Positions 1-13,405 are shown, counted from the first letter of the stretch. The stretch is DNA of 64,000 nt from Himantopus leucocephalus (GCA_003993805.1 RSEF01000006.1:21901676-21965675), one strand, 5' to 3'. Numbers and translations are program-made. Notes: a model not told the origin generated them from the sequence alone.

Positions 1-3000
1 CCATAACTCTTTCTAGCCAATTGTGTCTGTTTAAAGCGGATTCCGCAGTTACTTCCTCTCACAACTATAGTTCTTGTCAACTTGTGTTATTCATGGCTCA
101 GGAGACAGATAAATAGGATACAGAGCCTTTCACCTCTAGGTCATCCGTTCAAACATAGCCCATGTTCTTAGGGACCAAAAGTTGCTATCAACAGATGGCT
201 TTTTGGACTCCTCAGTAAACCTCCATTCCGTCTGCATAAACCAGTATGTATTCCAGACCCAAAATCCTGCTTTATCTTAAAAGATTCTGCCATGGAGACA
301 GAAAATGGAATTCCAGTCCTTATCCTAAAACAACTGTCCCCCAAAAATACAGAATATCCACACTTTCTTCTTCCCTTCCTCTAAACATTAGAAATTCATA
401 GTGCAAGACTGTAAGACAATGGAAGAAGGAAAATATATTCTAAAAGGCTGCAAGCAGAGAAAATCAAAAGAAAAGAGGTCTTTTTTTTTTTTTTTAAAGA
501 CCAATGAAAGCTTTGCTGCATTAATAAACCTCAGTTGTCGTGGTTTAACCCTAACCAGCAGCCAGGACCACACAGCTGTTCACTCACTCCCCCACCCCAC
601 TCAGTGGGATAGGGGAGGAGAACTGGGAAAAAAGGAAACCTCATGGGTTGAGATAAAGACAGTTTAATAGAACAGTAATGGAAGAGAAGATGATAAAAGA
701 ATAAAAGGATAATGATAAAAGAATATACAAAACAAGTGATGCAATACAATCGCTCACCACCCAATGATCGATTGCCCAGCCCGTCCCAAACAGCGATCAT
801 GGATTCCTGTCCCCCAGCCAACCCCCATTTATATACTGAGCACGACATCTATGGTATGGAATATTCCTTTGGCCAGCTTGTCCTGTCTAGGCTCCCTCTC
901 AGCTTCTATGGGAAGCTGGAAAAGTCCTTGACTTAATATAAGGCATCATTTAGCAACAAGTAAAACAATATGTGTTATCAGCATTATTCTCATACTAAAT
1001 CCAAAACACAGCAGCTACTAGATAGAAAATTAACTCTATCCCGGCTGAAACCAGGACATCAGTGAAGGTTTAAGAGAAAAATTACCTTTTCCTAAAATAA
1101 ATGTTCCTCATTGTTTTGTTAAGACAGGGAGTGTGAATGCTCCTCTGAGTCTTCCAGGAAACCTTCACCGCAAAACTTAGGAAGGTCAGTTTTGAAATTT
1201 CTTGTACCTGCACACACCAGCTATCAGGTCGTTGCACTGATGCCACAGATGTCCTTGCTATTGCTCAGTCACTTGTTGATAAAGGCCAGGTACACTCACT
1301 CTTTGGATTTGTTGCCTGCTAAGCCACAGGGAAATTACCATTTGAATTACCTGCAGGTTCCACAGGATAGCCACCTCTAGGCTGTACTATACGGAATTGT
1401 AAGTCACAGGCAAAGTACTAACTGTAGCGTAACTAATGAAAGAGATACCTGAGCTGGAGCAGTAGCCTGCAGCAGAATCTAAACCTTCTGCACTCCATGT
1501 GATTTCAAGGTAAGGTACATCAAAGCTATGGCATCTCCCCACTCCCTTAGATCTTTTTATGGTATGACAATGACATGTCCAAACCCCTCAATTCAGTATA
1601 TCGTCCTTTGACTTTTAAGACTTCCTGCCTGGCAACTCCTTCCACAGGGAAATTATCAGATCTGAATCTCTTAAACAGAAGAGATTTAGTTTTAGATTTA
1701 AACAGTACTGATGATATCTCAGAAAGCATATCAACCATCAGTGGACTCTACAAAACTACTCATGAACATGGAGTCAAAATGCTAAAAGCCATCTGCAATT
1801 TTATCTCACCTAAGCGATCTCTTCATGATGACATTAGGAACTATAGCTTCCCTTGCAATTCTAAAACCGGGATGCTGCTTGTCTTGCCTGACAGAGCAAG
1901 GGAATGGCAGAATGCAGGCCTTGATCCCAGTGTTTCCATATTTTCAACACTCTAAATGTAGCACACTCTACAGAACGCCTTGCAGAAGGAAGTGGTGTGA
2001 TTCGGACAAGACACCCTGCAGTCTGTTCTCTGGCCCCAGTAGCAAGGGCACTGGACTGTTTACATCTTACTGCTGAGCTGCTCCAAGAGCACTGCAACAA
2101 CACGCTGCCAGCTACTCTAAGCAGATGTCAAGCCAGTGTCCTTGTTCAGAGGAAACAGTGTATAGTAGTCAAGCTGATAAGATCTACCACACTGGTTCAC
2201 ATCTAGCAAGTTTTGATTGTCAGAAGAGACAGCGTAGTGACATAGCTATTAGGTTATTCTTAAAGCTCTTGTATTTCTGCAGACAACCTCCCAGACAGCA
2301 TGCATGCACAGGTATCATGTAGCACATATATCACTGTCGAAGGTGCATCAGATTTGCTGCAATACGGATTGATCTGAGGTGTATAGTAGATCCAAGGCAT
2401 TTTGGACTTGTCTGCATGGAGGCTTTAGAGCTGATTTACTCATACACAGTGGCTGTTGTTGAGGATTTTCAGACGTCCAGCGGGATGACAGGAGGCGTTG
2501 GCTACCCAGACAACAGAAATCCAGACAAACAGTCCAAAAGTAAATCTAGATTACACAGTAGCCCTGGAGACACTTGACTATGCATAGCTAGCTCCAAATG
2601 GAAACAGTCAGGTCCAGACAGACTTGTTAGCAGGAGCTCCCTGCAGTGGTGCCAAGCACACAAAGAGGCAATGACAGTGATCACGAACCCAGTAAGGGAA
2701 GACACAGAGCAATTGGTGTGACCGAGGTTGTATGAAAAGCAGGCAGGGAAGAAGGTGGCAATGATGCTGTCGAAATCAGGAAGAAGAAAAGAGCAGCAGC
2801 AGTATTCCTGGGGTGGGTGTGCATGAGGTGCAAGGCAGCAGCATCAGCCCCAGTGGGACAGGATGACAGCTACAGGGGGGCAGGGACAGCCAAGCTGTCA
2901 CGGAGGGAGAACTGGGGATACTAGGGTTACTCAGAGGGACTCTCTGAGAACATGGAAAGTGAAGACACAACAGAGGAAGGAGCAACTGGTCACATACCAG

Positions 3001-3602
3001 TTAGAAACCATTATTCTAGAAATTTAATTTTAATTATGGTTTTATTTTTTTTAAACAAGTCAATTTGTCACAGAGGGGAAAAAACCCAAACCACAACATG
3101 TTTTCTGCACTTCATTCTCATAGTCCCATGTACACAAAATATTAGCATAGAGATACCAGATAGGTCCAAAGAAAGTCTATAGAGTGAAATATCCTTTTTT
3201 TCTTGGTTATGAATTTGATTTAAATACATCATGATAGATTAATTAGCTCTGAAAGATCATTACTCCCTAAGGATCTTATCGTTCTTGCTTCTTAAACTGT
3301 TTTAAGTATTAAAAAAATAACACACTTCACATTTTGTAATCATAATTTCACTGCATGTCATATTCATTGAAGTAAACATTATTTTCCATGGCAATCACTG
3401 AGCTCCTTAAATTCTTTATATTTAATATAACATTTGTTCACTTGCAGTGACATTCTCAAAAGACAGACAAGGTATTATGAAAAGATGACTACACATACCA
3501 AGCTACAGGACTTAGAATACTTATTTGTCTACATTAGTGTTTGCTATTCTACCAGTTTACTTACAAATGTTGTATCTTACTTGTAGAAATAAGTTCACTC
3601 AC
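1..3602. other. EXOC6 intron 5 (window part)
   Basis: Apart from the solo LTR at 536-1058, I see no recognisable exon. Open frames such as 1575-1955 have no known motif and no splice context. The 2480-2950 part is richer in G and C but without coding pattern. Exon 6 is not visible, so it lies below position 1. Confidence 0.6.
536..1058 (-). mobile_element. Solo LTR of an avian ERVL-type endogenous retrovirus
   Basis: Read on the minus strand, the 523-bp element starts TGTCCTGGTTTCAGC and ends GGTTTAACC-like with terminal ACA (plus strand begins TGTCGTGG). It has a TATATAAAT box (827-835), an ATTAAA polyadenylation signal followed by CTGTCTTTATCTCAACCC, and a G-rich 3' segment typical of this avian LTR group. 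Identical 5-bp flanks TCAGT (531-535 and 1059-1063) are a target-site duplication. No internal retroviral sequence is present, so it is a recombined solo LTR. Open frames inside it are not coding. Confidence 0.88.
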
Positions 3603-3648
3603 CTTTTTACATTCATCTGTTCTTTTAGTTTGCTGTACATTTCCAGCA
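3603..3648 (-). CDS. EXOC6: EXOC6 exon 5
   Basis: This is a 46-nt exon: two bases completing valine, 14 codons encoding LEMYSKLKEQMNVK, and AG that starts the next arginine codon. In human the segment reads LEMYSKLKEQMSAKR, so N-V replaces S-A. The acceptor is TTTTTATGCAG|TGCTGG and the donor AAAAAG|GTGAGTG. It is the last exon I can find. The next one should begin with the R-YYSALKTMEQ segment, and nothing like it is visible on the minus strand of 1-3602. Confidence 0.92.
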
Positions 3649-4552
3649 CTGCATAAAAACAAGCAGATTAACCCATGGATCTTATTGTGGCTTTAGTTAA
3701 TAAAAGAGGAAAATATATACTGTAAAGGACAAAATAAACCATAGAAAAGGATATGCTAAATTTGCCTTATTTAATTTCTACTGCAACATAAATGTGATAA
3801 AACTAGCAAAAAAAAATTCTAGAATGCAGCTAAGAAAGAAAATTGAATTCTTAACAGCTTTTAAATGAAAAAGAATTAAGATTAAACAAGACAGTAGACA
3901 TTATATATATCAAGCTTATTCATTCACTTACTACATACCATAACTTTATCTGCATTACCAGTCTACGACCTGTCTCCATTAAATGGCAACAGTACCACCT
4001 ACTGTACTCACAACAAGTCAACAAGACTTTACAAAGAAAAATTCTCAAATCTGTTTTACACCAATATCACAAACGGGATAAAACCCTTATAGAGCTGTGC
4101 GCAATCCTATAATATTACCTTTCCAAAATATCATTTAGAACCCTTACGTTTTATTTAAAAAAGTCTGTAATGACACAGAGCTAAAAGTACAACACTGAAA
4201 TAGAATCATTAGTATTCTCCCCAGAATTTAAACAGTAAAAACCACCCTCTTAAGCAACAAATACATTGTTTATCTTACTAAAAATATTACTTCATTTAAA
4301 GCTGTATGTGGCTACATTGCTTCCATCATTTATGTCTGTCTCACTGTCTTCTCACAAAGTGGCAAAATTGCTCTACATCAAATACTGGAAAAGACATGGA
4401 ACCTACATTTTGACATCTTTTTAAAACCCGGGGTTTTTTTGTTAAACTGAATGTTACAGGAGCACAACTTAAAAAATAAAATGCTTTTCCATTTCGGCTG
4501 TTGTGACTTACTTTATTTAATTTGCCATCATATTTAGCTATAGGTCACCCAC
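3649..4552. other. EXOC6 intron 4
   Basis: A 904-bp AT-rich intron with normal GT and AG ends on the minus strand. I see no repeat or structured element in it. Confidence 0.85.
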
Positions 4553-4643
4553 CTGGAAGACACAACTGTAGTTTTTCCACAACTGTTGTAATGTTCCGTT
4601 GCTGAACTCTACATCGGATGATTTCCTCTGTTTGGGCTATCAC
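4553..4643 (-). CDS. EXOC6: EXOC6 exon 4
   Basis: This is a 91-nt exon of 30 codons plus one base. It encodes VIAQTEEIIRCRVQQRN followed by ITTVVEKLQLCLP, and its last G starts the valine codon completed by exon 5. It follows the EXOC6 sequence closely (human ...EDIIRCRIQQRNITTVVEKLQLCLP). The acceptor is CTCTAAG|GTG and the donor CTTCCAG|GTGGGT. It is only 109 bp downstream of exon 3 in transcription order. Confidence 0.93.
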
Positions 4644-4752
4644 CTTAGAGATTTCAGAACAAAAAAAAAGAAAATCACAATTAAATTATGCAAATAAATT
4701 TAATTTGCTACAAATATTCATAATGCCCATATAGGAAGCACCATTTTCTCAC

Positions 4753-4800
4753 CTCTTTCCCAGCATCCTGAAGCCTTCGGTTGGTATCAGTAACTTGGAC
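4753..4800 (-). CDS. EXOC6: EXOC6 exon 3
   Basis: This is a 48-nt, 16-codon exon encoding VQVTDTNRRLQDAGKE, one residue different from the human protein as I remember it (L for F after RR). It is symmetric (phase 0 to phase 0), so skipping it would keep the frame. The acceptor reads TTTTTAAG|GTCC, with an A-rich and rather weak pyrimidine tract, and the donor GAG|GTGAGA. It continues the N-terminal helical region. Confidence 0.93.
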
Positions 4801-6084
4801 CTTAAAAATAATTTCACCTTTGTTAGACAAATATGCATATATTGCCCTGATGTGACTGCTCACCCTTGTAATCAGATCATGCTTCATGAGAAACTTAGAA
4901 CAAAGAAATGCAAATTCAAATTAACTCTACAGCTTGAACTTGAACTTTTGATCGCAAAGGGCTTTTGTTAACTTCAATTACTTATGACAGTTCTTTCTAA
5001 CAGATTCTGTGGCAAACTTCTCAAATTTACTTGGGATTTTTGAACTTTCCTTGTTTCTGTACGTCTGTCAAACAATTCAAATCATTGACCCAATTGACCA
5101 CTGGTCCCTTTTTGATAACCTCAATGAGCTCTATGGGCCATTCATTGTCTGTAAGAAATGGTGATTGCATTTTATGGTAATTAAACATTCATACTTTGCT
5201 GAATGCAAACACTGGGTGGTTGATTAACATCAAACGTGGAAATCTCCAAACCACAGCAACATTTTAATGCTGCAGGTGCAGGCAAAGCTCGACCTCAGAT
5301 TTTCCCACATAGTAAGTGACTCATTAGGTCATCATAATAAGGAAGCACATTCTAGTTTATTAAAAATCTCATTAATTTCTGAACAAAGATGCTCAATGAC
5401 CTCATTGACGCTGTATTTGGTCTCTTGTTATCTGAATATCCTTTATATAATGCTCTTCTAATCATAACCTCTGATGAACTATGCTCATTCTGTCTGGTGT
5501 GCATATTTTGCTCTCAAAAGTGTAAAGAGAGCTAAAAGGGACGGATCTCATAATTCACTATTCTGCATTCTGATTTGGGAGTAAATATTAGTTCTCATTT
5601 CTAATGAAAACCACTAAGTCCACCTACTCTCCTACTCATTATAGGAAATTTATTTTTCATGCATAATTGAAGTATTTTTATTTTTTTAATCAAAATTTTA
5701 AGTTTTTTCTACGATCTGATGTGTAAATGCGTGATTAGAAAAAGACCTATGTAAGAAATATTAGTTTTACCATTTGTTGTTCTTTACCTTCTGAGCAAGC
5801 CTTTAGAAAGGGCAAAAATAATTTTGGTAAAATTTCTGAAAACATACATTAAAAAAAATCAGAAGTAGATCTAACAAAATATTCAGCCTTGTAAATCTAA
5901 ATTACTGGATCAGGCAACACAGCTCTAATCACAAATCCTAAATAATCCACTTTCAAAAAATTGTTGCAAACATCAGACTGTATGTGACAATCACTAAATT
6001 CTTACTCTTCAGTAAGAGTATCAAGTTCCTTCTTTTAAATTAAAAGACAATAATATATGAAACTCTGAAAAACTAGTTCCTTAC
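4801..6084. other. EXOC6 intron 2
   Basis: A 1284-bp AT-rich intron. No exon, repeat family or motif cluster is recognisable. Confidence 0.85.
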
Positions 6085-6256
6085 CTTTAATTTTTCTGCA
6101 TCAGCCCTAACTTTAAGAAGTTCTGTAATAGCATCCACAAAGCCCTGATGGTGAAAATTGCACATTTTTTCTATCTCCCTGTCATGGTTACGTATGCAGG
6201 CATCTAGTTTTTCCATAAACCTCTGGTGTGCATTTGGTTGGTCATCATATACAGAC
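6085..6256 (-). CDS. EXOC6: EXOC6 exon 2 (first shared exon)
   Basis: The exon is 172 nt: one base that completes the arginine codon from either first exon, then 57 codons. It starts SVYDDQPNAHQRFMEKLD and includes EKMCNFHHQGFVDAITELL, ending RADAEKLK. This is nearly identical to the corresponding part of human EXOC6, with conservative K-to-R changes. The acceptor is TTTAACAG|GTCTG and the donor AAAG|GTAAGG. It belongs to the N-terminal helical region of Sec15, the part that packs in the CorEx coiled-coil core of the exocyst. This is the longest coding exon in the window and the strongest identification. Confidence 0.96.
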
Positions 6257-6414
6257 CTGTTAAATACAAATAAGAAAATCAAAGTTTACTTTTCCCCCTA
6301 GTTAAAAATACTATGCAAGGATCTTTATTGAAATCTCTCTCTGAAAAAGAAAAGAAAAGCACACAAACTTGATGTTACGGTGGCATGATTTGTGATCCAC
6401 TCCACCAAAATCAG

Positions 6415-6500
6415 CATTAAAAGAAAGAGATGGCAAAAAACTGAGAACTGAACCCAGCCCTTATGGCATTAATCCAGGTGCTTAACCAGTTACATCATGG
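6415..6500 (-). mobile_element. Possible MIR 5' end (tRNA-like part)
   Basis: The plus strand has GAACTGAACCCAGCCCTTAT and then GGTGCTTAACCAGTTACATC, resembling the reverse complement of the tRNA-derived MIR head (TTGAACCCAG… and CTCTTAACCACTATGCT). It lies 160 bp upstream of EXOC6 exon 2 in intron 1. The match is short and diverged. Confidence 0.4.
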
Positions 6501-9454
6501 TTGACCTGAGCCTCACTGCTCTGTTATTTATGCCCTAATGCTCAAATACGGGTACAAAAGAATCAGTTTCTCTGACCACCTCAAATAGCATGGATCGCTT
6601 TTCCATCAAATTCCACTCTTTGCTAAATATAAAGAAGTGCAAACATACAAATTTGCTTTTCTGGTATTCCTAACATCAGAGTTATCCAACTAAATCAGGG
6701 TTGGATGCTTTCAGGCAGAAGGACCGGAGCACTGAGCAGCAGCAGCCGGACGCCTGGCGGAAGGCAATCCCCACTGCTCCCTGCCTCCTCCTGCCCACGC
6801 TCAACATCTCCCAAAGCAAAACCATGACATGCACATGCCTAAGGCTGCTACTTCAATGGGATCTAACTTTCAGGAATGGCTAAAATCAGGTCTTTCCGTC
6901 TCTTTTACTCATTGTTTGAATAGTACACTTATAAACCTCAAGCAGGAAACAGGACTCTTAGAGAAATTACCGTCGTAGCTTGTTGAGCTGCGTCAGAAAT
7001 AAAAAGCTGCATGGGAAAATGCTCAAGCATAAGAGCAAGCAAAGGAGACAGGGCAATTTAAAGCTTTAGACTTTAGCAGAGGAAGCAAGAAAAGAGGTAT
7101 TACAGAGAACTGTACTGGAAGTTAAAGGAATGAAGTCTCCCAAGGCAGTTCCAAAATTTAATTAATAACTTGATATAGCAACAACAGCAAAGACAGGTAA
7201 TTTTTGAAGCAGCTTTTCAGACAGAATGAGAGCAGCAATACGCAGATGATTTAGCCATACATATACAAACATGTTTGTACTGCAAACTACAATCATTCAA
7301 AAAAAAATCAGGAGATCAAAAATCTTTAAATCACTTTTTTCAGCCTCTAATTTCCTTTCATAATTACAAAGTTTTCTCCAGAAATCCGTAAAGAGAAGCT
7401 GCTTTAAAAAATTAAAAAATAATCTTAAGATGGGGGGGGGGGAAAGGTTGCAGTTCCAATGATCTCAATGTTGCTTGCAGAAGGACAGTCTCAAGTTCAA
7501 AACCCAGGCAACAGTGAGTCAAAGCCTCTAAACCTCTTGAGGAGAGAGAAAGCACTTCCCTCTTAGTCTTCTCAGAGAAGTATGACTTCCCATATTCTTC
7601 AAGATCCTCTTTTCTAACCAGACAGCTGGGCTCTGCCAAGATCTGGGGTCATCACCACCAGTTCAACAAACCTATAGCTGAGTGTTTGACAAGAACTTTG
7701 CCTTTCAAGGAAGAAAAGGGTATAGAAGAGATTGAAAAGACTCTTGTAACCTGATTCTTCATCCTTTTTGAGTTCCTCTTGACCTTGGACAATATACTCA
7801 GAGAAGCAACTGAAGTTAGAGAAATAAGAAAGGTAATATGCTGTCCTGCATGCCAAAGGAAGAAAGCAAATTCCTGATAGCCTGCTTGCTATAGATATTT
7901 TTCTCAGGGAAAAAATCTATTCAATAACATATTCCTAGAATATCCCCCTTTTGCTTCTGATGGGAAAATAAAGCTATGGTACTGAAAGGCAGGCTCTTTC
8001 CTCCAAAGCGCACCAGGGGAAAAATATAAGATTGTTGACTCATGAAGTGGTTCAGAAAGGGAAAAATACCCCTCACCCTTTCCACCACTGCAGTTTGAAA
8101 TGACAGCTGGAAGAAGCAAATGTGTGACAGTGAGTCTCTCCTCCTGAGGTTCTTGTCCGACTGCCTGGAAGGGACCCCTCAGGGCTGCCCAGGATGACTG
8201 AGGTTTAAAGGGCTGTGGTGGAAGATCATGAGTGACCTATACCTGCCAGTGGGAAACATCTGCACCCAGAACCTGGTGCTGGCTGGAGGGAGAAGCAGCA
8301 ACCCGGCCTGGGAGGAAAGAAAGGTGCAAGACACGTAGTCAGCATTGAGGGAGCTCTCATTAGGCAACCTAATGCTCTGCGTCTGAAGACACAGGGGGAA
8401 GCATGTAGACCGTATCACTGTTACCTGTAAAAAAAGTGGAGAAGAGATGAGAAAAAGGTTCAACAACTGATGTTGTAGTGCTCCAAAATACATGGTACGA
8501 GCTGGTTACATGAGTGCTGCTCTGTCTCTATAAGGGTCAGAGACATTGGAACCTACAGGGTGGACATCTACCTGCCTCCAGACTACTGTTCCTGGCAAAG
8601 AAATAAAAAGATTAGGAGGACAAGAGGCATCAGATAATGCCTTCACAGATATCAGGCATGCATGAGCTTCTTCTGAATGAACTGGACTTACCATCTATAC
8701 TCCACTGGATGCTAAAGCAAAAAACAGAAAAAAAGTTCAATTTATTAGTGCTTCCTTGAGCCTTTTATTTAAGGGTGGAAGGAGTCTCCAAGTTTAGGTC
8801 TCCTTCCGATGTTCTCAAAGGGAAGTGAGAAAGGATCATTATCATTATCACAAAGACAGGAGGCTTCCACCTATCGCTGTGTACTTGTAACTGTAAGTTG
8901 TGTAACACAATGGTAAGTGGAAACAGTAGTAAAACACAGTAGACCAAAAAAGACCTAAAATGAGAACAAGACTATAAAAAGATGGTGCAAGAGGAACTCC
9001 ATACTTGAGTTTGTACCACCAAACTTTCTTTGGTGGTAGCAATGCACTGTCTTTTTGGACTTAGGTATTGCCTGATGATTTTGGGGTATCCAGTAGCTGC
9101 AGTTCAGCATGGCTGTCTTGGTACCTTTTTATCGATTTCAGATCTGCCAACATTGGCAGACATGCTGTTAAAATACTGAGAGAGGGAAATAACTTGCGAT
9201 CAGGAGATTTCTCTTTAAAATGTTATGAAACAATTCCAGACAACATAGCCAGAAATTCCGGAAGCACATACGATGTAGCATAGGCAATACAGTATTCACT
9301 GTTATAAAAATCAGTATTTATTATTTTTTCTCAAGATTAAAGCTACTTATACTTTAGTTTAATGATAATAAATAAAGTACTGATTGATAATTCTCAGGGG
9401 TATGATCACAATATTTAATTCAAAATCATATGGGGAATAAATGTTTAAAATTGG

Positions 9455-9520
9455 AGGGGAAGAAACCAATCCTCTATACATCCAGATGCACTGCCTTAAC
9501 CACAAGATCACCCTCCCTTA
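9455..9520 (-). mobile_element. Possible MIR 5' end fragment
   Basis: The plus strand shows GAAACCAATCCTCTATACAT and then GCACTGCCTTAACCACAAGA. The GCACTGCCTTAACCAC part is like the reverse-complement MIR head. Nothing further of the element is clear. Confidence 0.33.
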
Positions 9521-10563
9521 TTAAGATAATAGTTACTATTTCATGTTCTACATTGTACAGTTTTCTGCAGGGATACTAATAAACTGGTGATCTGTGATCT
9601 AAAACAGCTCCTTAAGATTCACGAGTAGTATAAATTCCATATTAATTCCATATGTAGACAGCTCCATCTTGTGGGAACAATTACAAATCAACCCTCTTTA
9701 GCACGCTAGCGAAAACACTCCGGAGACATAACTGCTTGCCTTTAAAGAAATACATCATCACAGTACTTAGAAGAAATTCACAATTTGTATCACAACTCTC
9801 TGATCTAGGTGAGAAGTAAGAAGACGAATTAAACAAGTTTACTAACATCGTCAAGACTCTGTATTCTTGGGACACTATACACACCTTATTTCAGAGGCTT
9901 CAGAAGGAAGTCTGACCTAAAGCACTGGCCTTTTTGAGAGTGTATGGGTACTCAAGAGAGCCCTGCCATCTCTGGCCATGGACAGAAATAGGCTTTTTCT
10001 CAAAACTGCAAACACAACTGAGGTGATGCATGCCTGATTTACCCATTATGGAACACCATGCAGAGTACAGTAAGGTTTATTTCTGATACTGAAGCTTATT
10101 TTCCATACAAACATTTCAAAAAGTACCTACACTTATCTAAATAAAGTAATTGCTACCTTTGAATAATTATCTGAAGGTGTACATTTCAACAGAATATGGC
10201 ACTGCAAGCAATCCTGATAGTTTAACTCTGAAAAGTGCAGAATTGCTATCAGGCAGACAAATCACCATATCACAATATTTTGGAGAGAGACACAGAATCC
10301 TGAAAGCATCCTCTAGCTAATTCTTTTAAATTACAAGACAAAATTAATAGAATTTACAACACACACACACATAGTTCTGCTGGGAAGAGAGTGAGGAAGT
10401 GGTAACCCTTCCAGATGCATTTCTTCAGGACATGACTATTACATGCAATTACATCTCCCCTAAAAATTTCTCTCTCTCACTTCAAGTTGCTTCACGCATG
10501 TCAGTGGGAAGTGCCATAAAAAGGGGCAAACATGCTTAGGCTATCAAGACAAATTTTATAGGT

Positions 10564-11162
10564 TGTGCTGGTTTTGGCTGAGATAGAGTTAATTTTCTTC
10601 ATAGTAGCTCATATGGGGCTATGTTTTAGATTTGTGCTGGAAACAGTGTTGATAACGCTGCTGCGCAGTTATTGCTGAGCCACGCTTACACAGAGTCAAG
10701 GCCTTTTCTGCTCCTCACCCCACCCCACCAGTCAGTAGGCTGGGGGTGCACAAGAAGCTGGGAGGGGACACAGCTGGGGACAGCCGATCCCAACTGACCA
10801 AATGAATATTCCATACCATATGACTTTATGTCTCAGTATATAAAGCTGGGAGAAGAAGGAGGATGGGGGAAACATTCAGAGTTACGGTGTTTGTCTTCCC
10901 AAGTAAGCATTAAGCATGATGGAGCCCTGCTTTCCTGGAGATGGCTGAACACCTGCCTGCCTATGGGAAGCAGTGAATAAGTTCCTTGTTTTGCTTTGCT
11001 TGCATGCACAGCTTTTGCTTTACCTTTTAAACTGTGTTTATCTCAACGCACGAGTTTTTTTTCCTCACTTTTACCCTTCCAGTTCTTGCCCTCATCCAAA
11101 CTGGGGGGAGTGAGCGAGTGGTTGCATGGTGCTTAGTTGCCGGCTTGGGTTAAACCTTGACA
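10564..11162 (+). mobile_element. Solo LTR of an avian ERVL-type endogenous retrovirus in EXOC6 intron 1
   Basis: The roughly 599-bp element begins TGTGCTGGTTTTGGCTGAG and ends near GGGTTAAACCTTGACA. It shares landmarks with the LTR at 536-1058: the GAATATTCCATACCATA segment, CAGTATATAAA (TATA box 10837-10844), a CTGTxTTTATCTCAAC segment and a final GGAGTGAGCGAG stretch. It is a different subfamily, with an extra segment containing TTGCTTTGCTTGC. It lies antisense to EXOC6. I saw no matching flanking duplication, so the boundaries may have decayed or be off by a few bases. Confidence 0.85.
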
Positions 11163-13405
11163 CACATGTAATATATAGTTCTTTCAATTTTTGTTTACAC
11201 TGATATACTTGTGAATGAAGAACCCCAAGGATCGTCTTCAGCTTTATGGGCCCCTGAAGTGGATGCCGCTGGTCTGAAATATAGCACAAATCTGAACTGA
11301 GCAAAACTGAAAGACATGGTCAGTTTGTATTACAATTGCTTTCAACCTGTGATCTATACAGCTATAGGAACCTACAGACAACTAGCAGTTGATTCACATC
11401 ATGAAACTCTGAAGAGTGAGCTTTCGCTCAGTATGAGTCTTCAAACTGGGGGGGGGGGAGAAGAGAAGATCACTGATGTTGGAGACAGAAGTTTGAACTT
11501 GATTTTGGCACCAAAAAAAACCCCACCACAACATACCACCTTAATTTTCAATCTGGAATGAGAGAACATTAACTTGAGTGACTAGTTAGACATCAGTACT
11601 GCAAATCAGTGACGGGGCAGGTATTATTTTCATTCCTAATTGATGGGGTAAGCAGGGCACGCATGAAGAACACAAGCAGAGCTGAAAGGTTTTTCTGGTA
11701 ATGTGTAGCAGGTTATTTGTTTATATTTCCCAGAACTCTGTATATAGGCAGAGAAACCTTTTTTTCTGACTCATCCCAACAACTGGACAATATGAGTCAT
11801 ATTCATGCCAGTCTAGGTAAATACAAGATAGTGCAGAAAGTACTCGAACGAGGGAAAAAATGAATGAGGAACAGTCAGAGACAGCTTAACTTAAAGGAGA
11901 AAGAGGTCTCAGTCACTGGCTCAATTTTATTGCAATAGGGATATTTTTACCTTGGTCTTTTCTTACCAGCTGAGCTAAAGGGAGACAGACAAGCATCAAC
12001 AGATTTGAATTCAGGTCTCAAAAAATGAAGGAGAATTTTCAGATACACAACTATTTTTCTATTAAAGAAAATCAAACAAGGTTACTTTATGCCATAAAAA
12101 AACTCCCTAAATTTTTATTTTCAAAACACAATACGAAAAATACGTATTTAATTGGTCTTACTGACAATTTTTTGGGCTTACATGCAAAAATCTATTGAAG
12201 CACCAGAGGGCACCGTTCTACGCACAAAAATACCAGCCGTTGAGTAAGCAAAAAGGCTACTCTCCAGAGAGCTAAAATTCAGCCAAGAATCATAAAACCT
12301 AACCTGCCATGAATTCCACCTGGTCCTTTACAAAATAATAATACTTTAAAAAAATTAATTATCCTCAAATCATCTGATCCATTATATAACAACTCCATAC
12401 ATATGCATTGTAACTCTAAGCCATCATTCACAGATGTCTTCACAAATAGTTACAGTACAGCTTCAAAAGTATATTTCTGCTATCATTTCATATAAATATT
12501 TTCTGTGCATGCAAGCAGAACACAGGTCATTAAATGCCTGAGTGCAAATGGGTTTAAAAGAGGACCAGCAGAGGGAAATAAAAAGTTACAGATCAAAAAG
12601 TATCATAAGCCCAGAAATTAATTTAATACATTGACAGAACTGCTGGAAAGGTAGGCAAAGGAAGTGCATATAGACTAGTAAGCGTAAAAGGAGAGGAGCC
12701 TAGAAATACTTTTTGAGAGTTCAGCAAATACCCCAAATTTGCTTTTTCCCCTCCTCATCCCCAGTCTTCACATCTACATTATCTTCCCACTAGAAAATGA
12801 GAATAATCATAAACCCGAACACAACTTCCACTGTTATCTACTTGGTGGGAGTTTAGAATGGAAAAGTGAATTGCAAGAGTAATCAGAATGAGAACTAAAG
12901 TAATTTTGTCCCTTATATCTATGGCAATAGCTGTAACTTTTCAATAATAAGCAGAACTGCTCAGGTACTCAGGCTTCAGGTAAAAATGAACTTGAAAACT
13001 TTATTTTATTAAAAAAAAAAGCTCCATACTTTCATAACAAAATGATTCAGAAGATAATATGAATTCTTGGTTGGTGACAAATAACTGTAAATTAAAAATC
13101 ATTACTAAAATGTCTATTAGATAAAGAAAAAAAAAGTTAACAAACCCCTTTTGGGTTTTTAAAAAAATCTATTCTTTCTTGAAGGTTTGGGGTTGGGGTT
13201 TTTTTTTGTGTGCATGTTTGGTTTTTTAAATGGGCAATGGTTCAATTTTTAATTGTGAACCATGTTCAGGAAAAACATCTCTGAGCTTATGGAGCATTAC
13301 CGTACACCTTTAGAGGGAACAATTCTCTTCCTAGTAATCATTTATAATAACAGGTTCTAACAGCAGCAAAGACTCTTAAAATAGATCATCTATTTAAGAA
13401 ATAGC

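Noticed and set aside
531..848. A 105-codon minus-strand frame
   Set aside because: It lies almost entirely within the solo LTR (536-1058), which is non-coding.
1575..1955. A 126-codon plus-strand frame in EXOC6 intron 5
   Set aside because: No similarity that I recognise and no supporting splice or promoter signals; this length is expected by chance in 64 kb.
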